Source: Nocardiopsis alba DSM 43377 (GTDB lineage: Bacteria > Actinomycetota > Actinomycetes > Streptosporangiales > Streptosporangiaceae). Taken from it: a stretch of 64,000 bases of DNA. A model generated the notes under the pieces. The model was not told the origin of the DNA and ran no database searches. It was given only the letters and a program-made list of their open reading frames with translations. Below, piece after piece: positions 24,858 through 33,362 of the stretch; the first letter of the stretch is position 1; every line of letters starts with the position of its first letter. Both the position numbers and the translations under genes were made by a program. The DNA lies in the NCBI RefSeq assembly GCF_000341225.1, contig NZ_ANAC01000002.1, forward strand, positions 1-64,000. The letters run 5' to 3'.

Positions 24858-24888
24858 GGCCCCGGATGGCGTTACACCATCCGGGGCC
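24858..24888. terminator. Bidirectional terminator hairpin
   Basis: GGCCCCGGATGG and CCATCCGGGGCC are perfect 12-base arms around the loop CGTTACA. It lies between convergent genes ending at 24764 and 24907. The loop sequence repeats GCGTTA motifs found in an inverted pair at 24777-24805. Confidence 0.8.
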
Positions 24889-24906
24889 GCGCGCCTCAAG
24901 GACCGG

Positions 24907-27429
24907 TCAGGGGGTGAGGGTGAGCTCGTCCGTGCTCGCCTCGCGGACGGCCTCCTCGGTCACCGCCCACGGCAGCGAGGAGCCCTCGGCCCACAGCTCC
25001 AACTGGTCGTCGTAGTTGGGGTGGAAGGCGTGCCCGGAGTTACCGGTGAGGTGGATCCAGGTGGAGGCGTCCCGGTCGGCCAGGTTCGCGACCATGCGCA
25101 TGGACGGGACGGTGGTGATGCCGTACCCCTCGGCCGCGTTCCAGCCGGTCGCGTTGACGATGCTCGAACCGCCGGAGCTCTCCACCGGGCCGCGGTTGAA
25201 CAGCCACTCCACCGGGGCGATCCCGGAGCTGCCGAAGGACTCGTGGGTGGCGGTGAGGGTGTGCAGATCGCCCCAACGCCAGTCGGCGGGGGTGTCGCCG
25301 AGCAGGTCGGTGAGCTCCTCGGCGGCCTCGTCCATGGCGGTGGCGAGCACCTCCTCGCGGCCGTCGGCCTTCTCACCCTCCCACCAGGAGGACTCGGGGT
25401 CCTCCAGCAGCAGGCCCACCACGTACATGCCGCGCGAACCGGTGTTCATGTCCACGTCGCCCAGCTCGTCGAAGAGCAGTGGCAGCAGGTGGCGCCAGGT
25501 GGCGTTGTAGAAGGCGGCGCCCGCCGAGTCGGTGTCGTTGACGTGGTCCCAGTCGGCCAGCTCCTCCTGGGCCTTCGCGGTGACCCCGTCGACCTCGACG
25601 TCCAACAGGTAGGGGGTGATGTCGACCGCGGCCTCGTGGCGCGAGTCCATCATCACGTCCTCCATGTCCTGGACGGTGACCGGACCGGCGGCGATCCGCT
25701 CCGCCAACAGGTCGTTGATCCGCTGACTCCGGTAGCCGTAGTCCCAGTCGGTGGTGAGGAAGTGCTCGTAGTCCTCGTCCACGACCGACTGGTTGGCGGT
25801 GACGATGAACCCGGACTCGGGGTTGAGCACGCTGGGCAGCTCGTCGAAGGGCAGGTACTCCTCGTCCCAGTCGTAGTCGGAGTCCCAGCCCGGGGCGGGC
25901 CAACGGCCGTCGCCCTCGCCGCGCACCGGCACCCGGCCGGGCGCCTGGTAGCCGATGTTGCCCTCCTCGTCCGCGTAGACGAGGTTCTGCGCGGGGACCT
26001 CGAAGCGGGAGGCGCCGGCCCGGAACTCGTCCCAGTCGCGGGCGCGGTTCATGGCGAAGATGGCGTCGGCGGTGGCCCCGGGCTGGAGCGCGGTCCAGCT
26101 GAGGGAGACCGTGTAGGGGGCGTCGTCGCCCTCGGAGGGGTTCTCGCCGATGGTGGCCAGGTTCGCGCCGAGCCCGGTGTCGGACATGATCGGCCCGTGG
26201 TGGGTGGCGCGGATGGTGATGTCGACGTCCTCGCCGCCGGCGACCTCGATGGTGTCCTCGATGATCTCCAGCGGGCGCTTCTCGCCGTCGACCACGTACT
26301 CGTCGCCCTCGATCCGCTCGAGGTACAGGTCCATGACGTCGGGGTTGAGGTTGGTGAAGCCCCAGGCGATGGAGTCGTTCTGGCCGATGATCACGCCGGG
26401 CAGACCGGAGAAGCCGAAGCCGCTCACGTCGAAGGGGCAGGCCTCGCTCACCTCGGTGCAGTGGAGGCCGATCTGGTGCCAGGTGGAGGGCATGGAGGCC
26501 CCGAGGTGGGGGTCGTTGGTCAGGAGCGGGGAACCGGTGTCGGTGTGCTCGCCGGAGACCACCCAGGAGTTGGAGCCCAGGTCGGGGTGGCCGGAGGGGC
26601 CGATGAGGTCGGGGATGGTGTCCTGGACGCCGGACAGGTTCGCGAGCGCGTCGAGGGCCTCGTCGGGAAGCTCGGGGGCTGAGGCCAGGTCGGCGTCGGG
26701 GGCGGCGCCGTCGTGCTCGTCGGTGTCGGTGATCGGGACGTGCCGCTCGGTCGGGTAGGCCGGGTACAGCTCCTCGATCAGGTCGCGGTCGAGACCGTTG
26801 GCGAGCAGCAGGGCGCGGTCGGTCTCCTCCTGGAGGTTGCCGCCCAGGTCCCAGGCCATGGCCTTGAGCCAGGCGAGGCTGTCGGTGGGGGTCCACGGCT
26901 CGATGCTGTAGTCGTCGGCGGTGATGCCGAGCAGACCGTACTCCAGGCTCGCGGAGAGCCCGTCGTTCTGGTCGAGCCAGGCGTTCACCCCGGCGGCGTA
27001 GGCGTCGAGGTAGCTCCGAGAGTCCTCGTCGAGGAGGTCGTACTCCTGCTCGGCGACCCGGCGCCAGCCCATGGTGCGCAGGTAGACGTCGGTCTCGACC
27101 TGGGCCTCACCGAAGAGTTCCGCGGTGCGCCCGGCCGTGACGTGACGGCGGAAGTCCATCTCCCAGAAGCGGTCCTGCGCGTGGGTGAAGCCCTGGGCGA
27201 CGAAGAGGTCCTCGGCGTCGTCCGCGTAGATGTTCGCGACCCCGTACTCGTCGCGCAGCACGGTGACGGGGGAGCCCAGGGCGGGGAGGGAGAGCTCTCC
27301 GTCCGTGGTCGGGAAGGACCGGCGTACCGCCCACACCCCCAGGAGGGAGGCGATGAGGGCCAGCACGGCGATCGTCGCTATAAACCACAAAAGGACACGA
27401 AGTAGGACATTTTTCCGCAATACACCCAT
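24907..27429 (-). CDS. Penicillin-acylase-family (Ntn) hydrolase, membrane-anchored
   Basis: This 840-residue protein has an N-terminal membrane helix (LLWFIATIAVLALIASLLGV) and then the alpha-chain start SPVTVLRDEYGVANIYADD. The processing site and nucleophile are at LGSNSWVVSGEHT (Ser near residue 286), followed by PLLTNDPHLG, all hallmarks of the PvdQ/penicillin G acylase family. These precursors cut themselves into two chains and hydrolyse amide bonds of acylated compounds such as beta-lactams, lipopeptides or acyl-homoserine lactones. The substrate is unknown. It is monocistronic, with ATG 27429 as start and a terminator at 24858. Confidence 0.92.
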   Translation of the reverse strand: MGVLRKNVLLRVLLWFIATIAVLALIASLLGVWAVRRSFPTTDGELSLPALGSPVTVLRDEYGVANIYADDAEDLFVAQGFTHAQDRFWEMDFRRHVTAGRTAELFGEAQVETDVYLRTMGWRRVAEQEYDLLDEDSRSYLDAYAAGVNAWLDQNDGLSASLEYGLLGITADDYSIEPWTPTDSLAWLKAMAWDLGGNLQEETDRALLLANGLDRDLIEELYPAYPTERHVPITDTDEHDGAAPDADLASAPELPDEALDALANLSGVQDTIPDLIGPSGHPDLGSNSWVVSGEHTDTGSPLLTNDPHLGASMPSTWHQIGLHCTEVSEACPFDVSGFGFSGLPGVIIGQNDSIAWGFTNLNPDVMDLYLERIEGDEYVVDGEKRPLEIIEDTIEVAGGEDVDITIRATHHGPIMSDTGLGANLATIGENPSEGDDAPYTVSLSWTALQPGATADAIFAMNRARDWDEFRAGASRFEVPAQNLVYADEEGNIGYQAPGRVPVRGEGDGRWPAPGWDSDYDWDEEYLPFDELPSVLNPESGFIVTANQSVVDEDYEHFLTTDWDYGYRSQRINDLLAERIAAGPVTVQDMEDVMMDSRHEAAVDITPYLLDVEVDGVTAKAQEELADWDHVNDTDSAGAAFYNATWRHLLPLLFDELGDVDMNTGSRGMYVVGLLLEDPESSWWEGEKADGREEVLATAMDEAAEELTDLLGDTPADWRWGDLHTLTATHESFGSSGIAPVEWLFNRGPVESSGGSSIVNATGWNAAEGYGITTVPSMRMVANLADRDASTWIHLTGNSGHAFHPNYDDQLELWAEGSSLPWAVTEEAVREASTDELTLTP

Positions 27430-27674
27430 GGCGGAACCATAGAGTGTGCCGCGTCACGTGTTCCAGGCCTCACGACCTGCCGGTTTCAATCGTTACCAAC
27501 AGGTAGGTAAGGGGAGATCGGGGCGGGATCGGCCCGAGTCGAGCGCCCGCCCCGTGACGTGCCCGGAGAGGGGTTCCGGAGGGTGTTCCCGAAGGTCGGG
27601 GGCCCCACGAATCGGCGCCCCCTGGAGGCGGAAAGGCCCCGACCGGATCCTTGGCCGTCGCCGTGATCGTGGCG

Positions 27675-27702
27675 GCCCCGAGCCCTGGGGTCGGCTCGGG
27701 GC
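27675..27702 (-). terminator. Terminator hairpin downstream of the siderophore-binding protein gene
   Basis: GCCCCGAGCC and GGCTCGGGGC are perfect 10-base arms with an eight-base loop, directly after the stop at 27711 on the minus strand. Confidence 0.7.
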
Positions 27703-27710
27703 TCGCGCGA

Positions 27711-28718
27711 TCAACCCAGGAGTTCCACCAGCCGGTCGGCGATCAGCGGAACGCTGTAGTAGTCCAGCCGGAAGGCCTCCGCGCCCAGCGTGAAGGCGCG
27801 TCCCTCCTCGTAGGCCGGGGTGCTCTCCAGGATCGGCGCGGTCTCGGCGTAGTCGGCCGGCTCCTCGCCCTGGGTGTTCACGAACAGCAGCGTGCTGTCG
27901 CCGAAGTCGGAGGCGCGCTCGGGGGACAGGCGCACGATGTCCGCCCGCTCGGGCCCGCCCTGGTTCCCCGAGGCGGCGAGGTCCTCGGGCATCTCGTGCA
28001 GGGTCAGACCGAGCTCGTCGATCAGGCGGCCCTGCGCGGACTCGGAGGTGAAGACGTTGAACCCGTCCGGGGTGCCGGTGAGCACCACCACGTCCTCCTC
28101 GGCGGACAGGGCCTCGGAGGTCTCCGCCACGAGGCGTTCGTACTCCTCGGCGATCTCGTCGGCCCGGTCGCCGCGGTCGAAGGCCTCGGCGTATTGCTCG
28201 GTGAGCTCGGTCCAGGGGGTGTCGGACTCGCCGTAGACCACGGTGGGCGCGATCTCCGACAGCGTCTCGTAGGTGTCCTGGTCGATGGCGTCGGCGCCGA
28301 AGCCGTTGCCCACGATCAGGTCGGGGGCGGCGGCACCGACCGCCTCCAGGGAGACCTCGGGGCCGGGCAGGGGCTCGACGCCGCGTTCGACGGCGACCTC
28401 GGCCCACTGGGCGAAGAAACCGTTGTCGTCGGTGAGGGCGGAGGGGCTGGTGGTGGAGGAGGCGGTGACGGGGATGTCGAGGCTCAGAAGCACCGCGGTG
28501 CTGGTGACGCTCACCGAGACCACGTTGGCGGGGTCGGCGGGGATCTCGGTCTCGCCGAACACGTGCTCCACGGTCCGGGTGCCGGAGGCCTCACCCTCGG
28601 TGGTGGAGGGGCTGTCGGTGTCGCCGGGGTCGGTCCCGCAGGCGGCGAGCACGAGTAGGGCGAGGGCGCCGGAGCAGGCCCCGGTGACCAGCGTGGATCT
28701 GGAGTGCGTTAGCTTCAT
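27711..28718 (-). CDS. Iron-siderophore ABC transporter substrate-binding lipoprotein (FepB/FecB-like)
   Basis: This 335-residue protein has a lipoprotein signal (GALALLVLAACGT, lipobox LAAC). The periplasmic-binding-protein type III fold shows as TVEHVFGETEIPADPANVVSVS and DLIVGNGFGADAIDQDTYETL. It should capture a ferric siderophore outside the membrane and deliver it to an ABC permease that is not in this window. It is divergent from a siderophore esterase gene, and the intergenic strip holds an iron box at 28730-28748, so both genes are probably repressed by IdeR/DmdR1 when iron is present. Confidence 0.92.
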   Translation of the reverse strand: MKLTHSRSTLVTGACSGALALLVLAACGTDPGDTDSPSTTEGEASGTRTVEHVFGETEIPADPANVVSVSVTSTAVLLSLDIPVTASSTTSPSALTDDNGFFAQWAEVAVERGVEPLPGPEVSLEAVGAAAPDLIVGNGFGADAIDQDTYETLSEIAPTVVYGESDTPWTELTEQYAEAFDRGDRADEIAEEYERLVAETSEALSAEEDVVVLTGTPDGFNVFTSESAQGRLIDELGLTLHEMPEDLAASGNQGGPERADIVRLSPERASDFGDSTLLFVNTQGEEPADYAETAPILESTPAYEEGRAFTLGAEAFRLDYYSVPLIADRLVELLG

Positions 28719-28729
28719 GGGAGCAATAT

Positions 28730-28748
28730 TTAGGTAAGGCTATCCTTA
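28730..28748. promoter_or_regulatory. Iron box (IdeR/DmdR1/DtxR operator)
   Basis: TTAGGTAAGGCTATCCTTA matches the 19-bp DtxR-family consensus TTAGGTTAGGCTAACCTAA at 16 of 19 positions. It lies between divergent genes for a siderophore-binding lipoprotein and a siderophore esterase and touches the start codon of the latter. Both functions fit iron control. Confidence 0.85.
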
Positions 28749-30106
28749 TGTCAATGTCACGCGATGTGAACCCGACCCTCATGACCGTCCCGCCCCGTCT
28801 CAAGCGCGCCACCCGTCCTCCGCGAGGCGTCTCGCCGCTCATCACCGACCTCGAACGGGCCGCCGCCGAGGGGGACACGGACACCGAGGCCTTCTGGGAA
28901 CGGGTCGAACGGACCGGCACACCGATCGTCGGAGAACGCGACGACCAGGGCCGACGCACCGCCACCTTCCTCTGGCGCGGCGGCGACGAGCTCGCCGACG
29001 TCATCCTCACCGCCGACCGGATCGCCGCCGCCGACTCCTACGAGCGCAACCGCATGGAGCGGATCCCCGGCACCGACGTGTGGCACCTCACCTACCTGAT
29101 GCGCTCGGACTGGCGGGCCTCCTACAGCGTCGCCCCCGTCCCCGCCGACGGCACGCCCGCCCCCGAGAACGCCCTGTCGGCCACCACCCGCACGCGCCGC
29201 GAACGCGCCCTGGCCCTCTCCGACCCCGAGGACCGGCCCGCCGTCGCCCGATGGTTCGACGCCCTCGCCCACGCCCGCCCCGACCCCCGCGCCCGCGAAG
29301 CGCTGGACGCCCACCACTCGGTGGTCTCCCTACCCGAGGCGCCGCCCCGACTCCGGCACGACCCCGACGCCCCGCGCGGAACCCTCACCCGGCGCACGCT
29401 CGCCTCCGAGCGGCTCGGCAACACCCGCGACGTCTGGATCCACCGACCGGCACGGGAACCGGTCGACGGCACCTGGACCGTCGCGATCCTCCTCGACGGA
29501 CGGACCTGGCACGACCTGCCCCTGGCCCCGCTGCTCGACGGCCTGATCGCCGACGGCACCCTGCCACCGATGCTCACGGTCATGGTCGACTCACTCGACC
29601 AGGCCACCCGCACCAGGGAGCTGGCCTGCCACGACCTCTTCGTCGACTTCCTCGACACCGAACTCCTGCCCTGGCTCGGTGAGCTCCACCCCGTCACCGA
29701 CGACCCCGGCCGCACGCTCATCGCCGGCCAGAGCCTGGGCGGACTCACCGCCCTCTACGCGGCGCTGCGCCGGCCCGGACGCTTCGGACGGGTGCTGTCC
29801 CAGTCCGGCTCCTACTGGTGGCCCAACCCCGCCGTCACCGGGGGAGAGACCGAACGCACGGTGCGTCTGGTGCGCGAGGCCGACGCACTGCCCGAACACG
29901 TCCACCTCAGCGCCGGCCTGCACGAATGGGCGCTCCTGGGCACCAACGGCCGCGTCCACGAGGCCCTGATCGAACGCGGCCGGGAACTCGGACTTCCCGG
30001 CGACTTCGCGGACTTCACCGAGTACAACGGCGGACACGACAAGGCGTGCTGGCGCGTCGACCTGCCCCACGGGCTGATCGCGCTCACCGAGGACCACGCC
30101 CGCTGA
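28748..30106 (+). CDS. Enterochelin esterase-like siderophore hydrolase (Fes family)
   Basis: This 452-residue protein has an N-terminal Fes domain and a C-terminal alpha/beta hydrolase esterase-D fold. The nucleophile elbow is GQSLGGLTALYAAL, followed by SQSGSYWW, and the catalytic His is in YNGGHDKACW. It should open imported ferric siderophore esters in the cytoplasm to release iron. ATG 28748 and ATG 28754 are both possible. No Shine-Dalgarno is visible, and the iron box overlaps the first start, so translation may be leaderless or begin slightly downstream. Confidence 0.9.
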   Translation: MSMSRDVNPTLMTVPPRLKRATRPPRGVSPLITDLERAAAEGDTDTEAFWERVERTGTPIVGERDDQGRRTATFLWRGGDELADVILTADRIAAADSYERNRMERIPGTDVWHLTYLMRSDWRASYSVAPVPADGTPAPENALSATTRTRRERALALSDPEDRPAVARWFDALAHARPDPRAREALDAHHSVVSLPEAPPRLRHDPDAPRGTLTRRTLASERLGNTRDVWIHRPAREPVDGTWTVAILLDGRTWHDLPLAPLLDGLIADGTLPPMLTVMVDSLDQATRTRELACHDLFVDFLDTELLPWLGELHPVTDDPGRTLIAGQSLGGLTALYAALRRPGRFGRVLSQSGSYWWPNPAVTGGETERTVRLVREADALPEHVHLSAGLHEWALLGTNGRVHEALIERGRELGLPGDFADFTEYNGGHDKACWRVDLPHGLIALTEDHAR

Positions 30107-30127
30107 CCGGGGGCGGGCGCGCGGCAC

Positions 30128-31171
30128 TCAGATACGGGCGCCCGCCTCCACGGCCTCGGCCCGCAGCGTCGACACCAGCTCGCCCGCCGACAGCTCCCGC
30201 GAGCGCGCGAAACCGGTGCCCGCCCACAGCGCCATGCCCTGCGGGTCGGCCATCCGGGCGGCCGCCGCGCGCAGCGGCTTCGTCATGTGGTGCACCTCGG
30301 GGTAGGCGTCGGGCGCGTCCCGGTGCTCGGCCATGAACCGGTTGGTCAGCCCACGGGCCGGACGACCGGTGAAGGCCCGCGTCAGCGAGGTCTCCGCGAA
30401 GTCGGACCCGGCCAACGCCGCCTTGTGCAGCGGCTGCGCGCCGCTCTCGGGGCAGCGCAGGAACGCCGTGCCCGACTGCGCCGCGGCGGCACCGGCGGCC
30501 AACACCGCGGCGACGTCGGAACCGTCCATGATCCCGCCGGCGGCGATCACCGGCACGTCCACCGCGGCCACCACCTCCGGCAGCAGCTCCAGCAGCGGGC
30601 GGTCGTCCGCACGCTTCGGGTCGAAGGTGGCCCGGTGACCGCCGGCCTCCAGCCCCTGAACGCACACCCCGTCCGCGCCGCGCTCCACGGCGGTCCGGGC
30701 CTCGGCCACCGTGGTGACGGTGACGATCGTCGCCGACCCCGCCTCCCGGAACCCGGCCAGTACCTCCGCCGACGGGCAGCCGAAGGTGAAGCTCACGACC
30801 GGCACCCGGGCCTGGACGAGCAGGTCGATCTTGGCGGCCCAGCCGTCATCGTCGTACAGGGCCTCGCCCACCTCCACGCCGTAACGGAGCGCGTCCGAGG
30901 AGAGCGTGGCGCGGTAGGCCTCCGTCACCGACTCGGGGGCGGCGGCCTCGGAGGGGACGAACACGTTCACCCCGAACACGGTCGTGCCCGCGCCCCGGAC
31001 CTCCTTCATCCACCGGGCCAACGCCTCGACGCCCAGGTAGCCGGCGGCCAGCGAACCCAGCCCGCCCGCGCTGTCCACCGCCGTCACCAGCTCGGAGGTC
31101 GACGCCCCTCCGGCCATCGGCGCCTGGACGATCGGGCGTTCCCGCAGGAGTTCGGACAGGTCCATGGTCAC
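30128..31171 (-). CDS. Nitronate monooxygenase (2-nitropropane dioxygenase family)
   Basis: This 347-residue TIM-barrel flavoprotein has PIVQAPMAGGASTSELVTAV, GVNVFVPS, VSFTFGCPS, VCVQGLEAGGHR (catalytic-His region of class I enzymes) and VPVIAAGGIMDG with AAAAQSGTAFL for FMN phosphate. It probably oxidises nitronates such as propionate-3-nitronate in detoxification. GTG 31171 has a GGGGG stretch five bases upstream; ATG 31165 is an alternative. It converges closely on the siderophore esterase gene. Confidence 0.93.
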   Translation of the reverse strand: MTMDLSELLRERPIVQAPMAGGASTSELVTAVDSAGGLGSLAAGYLGVEALARWMKEVRGAGTTVFGVNVFVPSEAAAPESVTEAYRATLSSDALRYGVEVGEALYDDDGWAAKIDLLVQARVPVVSFTFGCPSAEVLAGFREAGSATIVTVTTVAEARTAVERGADGVCVQGLEAGGHRATFDPKRADDRPLLELLPEVVAAVDVPVIAAGGIMDGSDVAAVLAAGAAAAQSGTAFLRCPESGAQPLHKAALAGSDFAETSLTRAFTGRPARGLTNRFMAEHRDAPDAYPEVHHMTKPLRAAAARMADPQGMALWAGTGFARSRELSAGELVSTLRAEAVEAGARI

Positions 31172-31216
31172 TCGTTCCCCCCAGGTCGATTCGGGCGCAG
31201 GCTAACAGGTCGAGGG

Positions 31217-32572
31217 TCAGGGGCCCTTCGGCGACTCCTCCCGAGAACGCGTGTCCTCGGAGCGCTCACCGTTCTCCACGTCGAGCTCCTCGGCCTCCGC
31301 GTTCCGCCGCACCGCCCAGGTGAAGTCGATGGACTCGGGGACCAGTCGGGACAGGACCAGCGAGGCCATCGCCACCACCAGCGCGAGCACGGACAGCAGG
31401 GCGACGGCGGTGGGGATGCTCCACAGGTCCCACAGCAGCCCGAACGAGCCGGTCGTGACCGCGGCGCCGAACAGGGTCACCACCGTCACCGCCGAGAACA
31501 TCGTGTTCCGGTTCGCGTCGGTGAACATGAGCTGGCTCCACACCCCCGACAGCACACCGCCCAGACCGATCAGGAACTCGGCGAGCACCAGCCCCACCAC
31601 CAGCGGGATCACGTCATAGGCGGCCAAGAGCAGGGGGAGGGCGATACCGCTCGCCACCACCGGCCCCCACAGATGGGGGCGGTCCCGGTCCACCCAGCGC
31701 GCGCAGGCGGCGCCGGCCATCAGGGCCAGGCTCATCACCAGCAGGACCAGACCGTTCAGCCGCACGTCCTCGCCGCCGTACTCGGCGGCCAACAGGGGCT
31801 GCCAGGCGACCACGAGGAGCATGGTCGCGACCATCAGCGCGGACGCGAGCAGTACCAGCGGGAGGAAACGGCGCGAGGCGACCAGGACCACCGACTCCAC
31901 GAGGATCGCGCCGACCCGACGGTCCGGGTCGACCGGCGTGGTGGGGAAGCACTTCGGCGCGAGCAGGGCCAGGACCAGGAGCAGGACGCCGCCCACGGCC
32001 ACCAGGGGACCGGCGGACAGCCACGTGCCGGCGATCATCACCGAGGCCGCGCCCAGGACCGAACCCAGCCGCGTGGAGACCGCGGAGATCCGGACGATCC
32101 GCTCGATACGGGCGGTGCGGTCCGTCGTGCCGACCCGGTTGACCAGGATCGCGCTCAGGGTGCCGGACTTCAGCGAGGCACCGACGTGGCCCAGACACAT
32201 GCCCACCAGGGTCAGGACCAGGCCCGAGGCCATACCGATGGTGAGGAGCCCGACGCCCCAGAACACGAGGCCGACCGTCAGCAGACGACGGTGTCCGTAC
32301 CGGTCGCCCAGGGCGCCGCTCGGGGCCTCCATCAACAGCCCGATGACCTGGCCCGCCGCGATGATCGCGCCCACCATCCACGGGTCGGCGCCGCGGGCGA
32401 GGATGACTGTGACGAAGACGGCGCCGTAGACGAAGTCGGCCAGGGTGGACAGGCTCGTGTAGACGCCCAGCCGGGCGAGGAGGGAGACCCTGCCGTCGCC
32501 GGGGGAGGCCGTGGGGGTGGCGGGCTCGGAGGTGGAAGGACCCGGGGTCTCGTGTCGGGGGGACGTGGTCAT
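31217..32572 (-). CDS. MFS transporter
   Basis: This 451-residue polytopic membrane protein has about twelve helices and the MFS loop GALGDRYGHRRLLTVG between helices two and three (motif A, Gly-x4-Asp-Arg-x-Gly-Arg-Arg-like). It resembles multidrug exporters in the MdtG/tetracycline group. ATG 32572 follows GGAAG; the upstream open frame adds 27 unlike residues. The substrate is unknown. Confidence 0.85.
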   Translation of the reverse strand: MTTSPRHETPGPSTSEPATPTASPGDGRVSLLARLGVYTSLSTLADFVYGAVFVTVILARGADPWMVGAIIAAGQVIGLLMEAPSGALGDRYGHRRLLTVGLVFWGVGLLTIGMASGLVLTLVGMCLGHVGASLKSGTLSAILVNRVGTTDRTARIERIVRISAVSTRLGSVLGAASVMIAGTWLSAGPLVAVGGVLLLVLALLAPKCFPTTPVDPDRRVGAILVESVVLVASRRFLPLVLLASALMVATMLLVVAWQPLLAAEYGGEDVRLNGLVLLVMSLALMAGAACARWVDRDRPHLWGPVVASGIALPLLLAAYDVIPLVVGLVLAEFLIGLGGVLSGVWSQLMFTDANRNTMFSAVTVVTLFGAAVTTGSFGLLWDLWSIPTAVALLSVLALVVAMASLVLSRLVPESIDFTWAVRRNAEAEELDVENGERSEDTRSREESPKGP

Positions 32573-32731
32573 GGCCGGACCGCTTCCGTCGGGACCCGTG
32601 CTCGGGCCGTGCGGGTTTCGCCGACGGTAACAGTGCCCGTCCCGGCACTCCACGTGTTTTCAGATGCCCGAGGGAGGGGTCCGGAAGAGCCGGCCGCTCG
32701 GCGCCCGGTCGAGTCCCTTGAGAACGGTGGC

Positions 32732-33196
32732 TCAGGTCAGGGGCCGGGACCAGGCGACCTCGCGGTCGAGCTGCCCGGTCTCCTTGAACAGCCGTACCTG
32801 GTGGGTCTCGCTCAGGACGTTCGCGAGTTCGTACCGGTCGGCCGGCGCGCAGCCCAGGCTCCGCCAGAAGGGGCCGGAGCGGCGGCTGAACAGCCAGGCG
32901 GTGGAGGCGCCCTCCTCCGCGGCCTTCTCGAAGGCGAACCGGGCGAGGGCGCTCCCCTTGCCGGAGGAACGGTGCGCGGGGTGGACCGCGACGCTTCTGA
33001 TGAGCGCGTGGGCGCGGTCGTCGCCGATCTCGTAGCCGGTACTGGCGATGATCGCGCCGTCGTCGTCACGCTCGACCCACAGGCGGACGGTGGGGGAGTC
33101 GAGTCCACTGAGGGTCAGGTCCACGACCTGGAGAAACTCGGCGAGCGCCGGGGCGTCGTGCGCGCTCACCTTGTTCAAGGTGGTGCTGATGCTCAT
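32732..33196 (-). CDS. GNAT-family N-acetyltransferase
   Basis: This 154-residue protein has the GNAT beta4-alpha3 region HALIRSVAVHPAHRSSGKGSALARFAFEKA, including the acetyl-CoA pyrophosphate loop (Arg-x2-Gly-x-Gly-like), and a C-terminal FSRRSGPFWRSLGC strand-turn. The domain order resembles ArsN2-type or amino-acid acetyltransferases, but the acceptor is unknown. Confidence 0.85.
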   Translation of the reverse strand: MSISTTLNKVSAHDAPALAEFLQVVDLTLSGLDSPTVRLWVERDDDGAIIASTGYEIGDDRAHALIRSVAVHPAHRSSGKGSALARFAFEKAAEEGASTAWLFSRRSGPFWRSLGCAPADRYELANVLSETHQVRLFKETGQLDREVAWSRPLT

Positions 33197-33362
33197 GGTC
33201 CGAGTAGATCACCCGGGCCTCCGCGGCCGGCGAGCAGGTGGCCGCGGGCGTTCGAGATGAGACCCGACGACCCTTCCGACCGCGTACGGGCCGGGATCGC
33301 GTGTTCGGGAGCGCGTCAGCATACTCGTAAGGGTCCCCGCCCCCCGGCCAGGAGAAGCCACC

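Noticed and set aside
24907..26896. Long overlapping plus- and minus-strand frames inside the penicillin-acylase gene
   Set aside because: They are shadows caused by third-position GC bias; only the 840-residue frame has family motifs.
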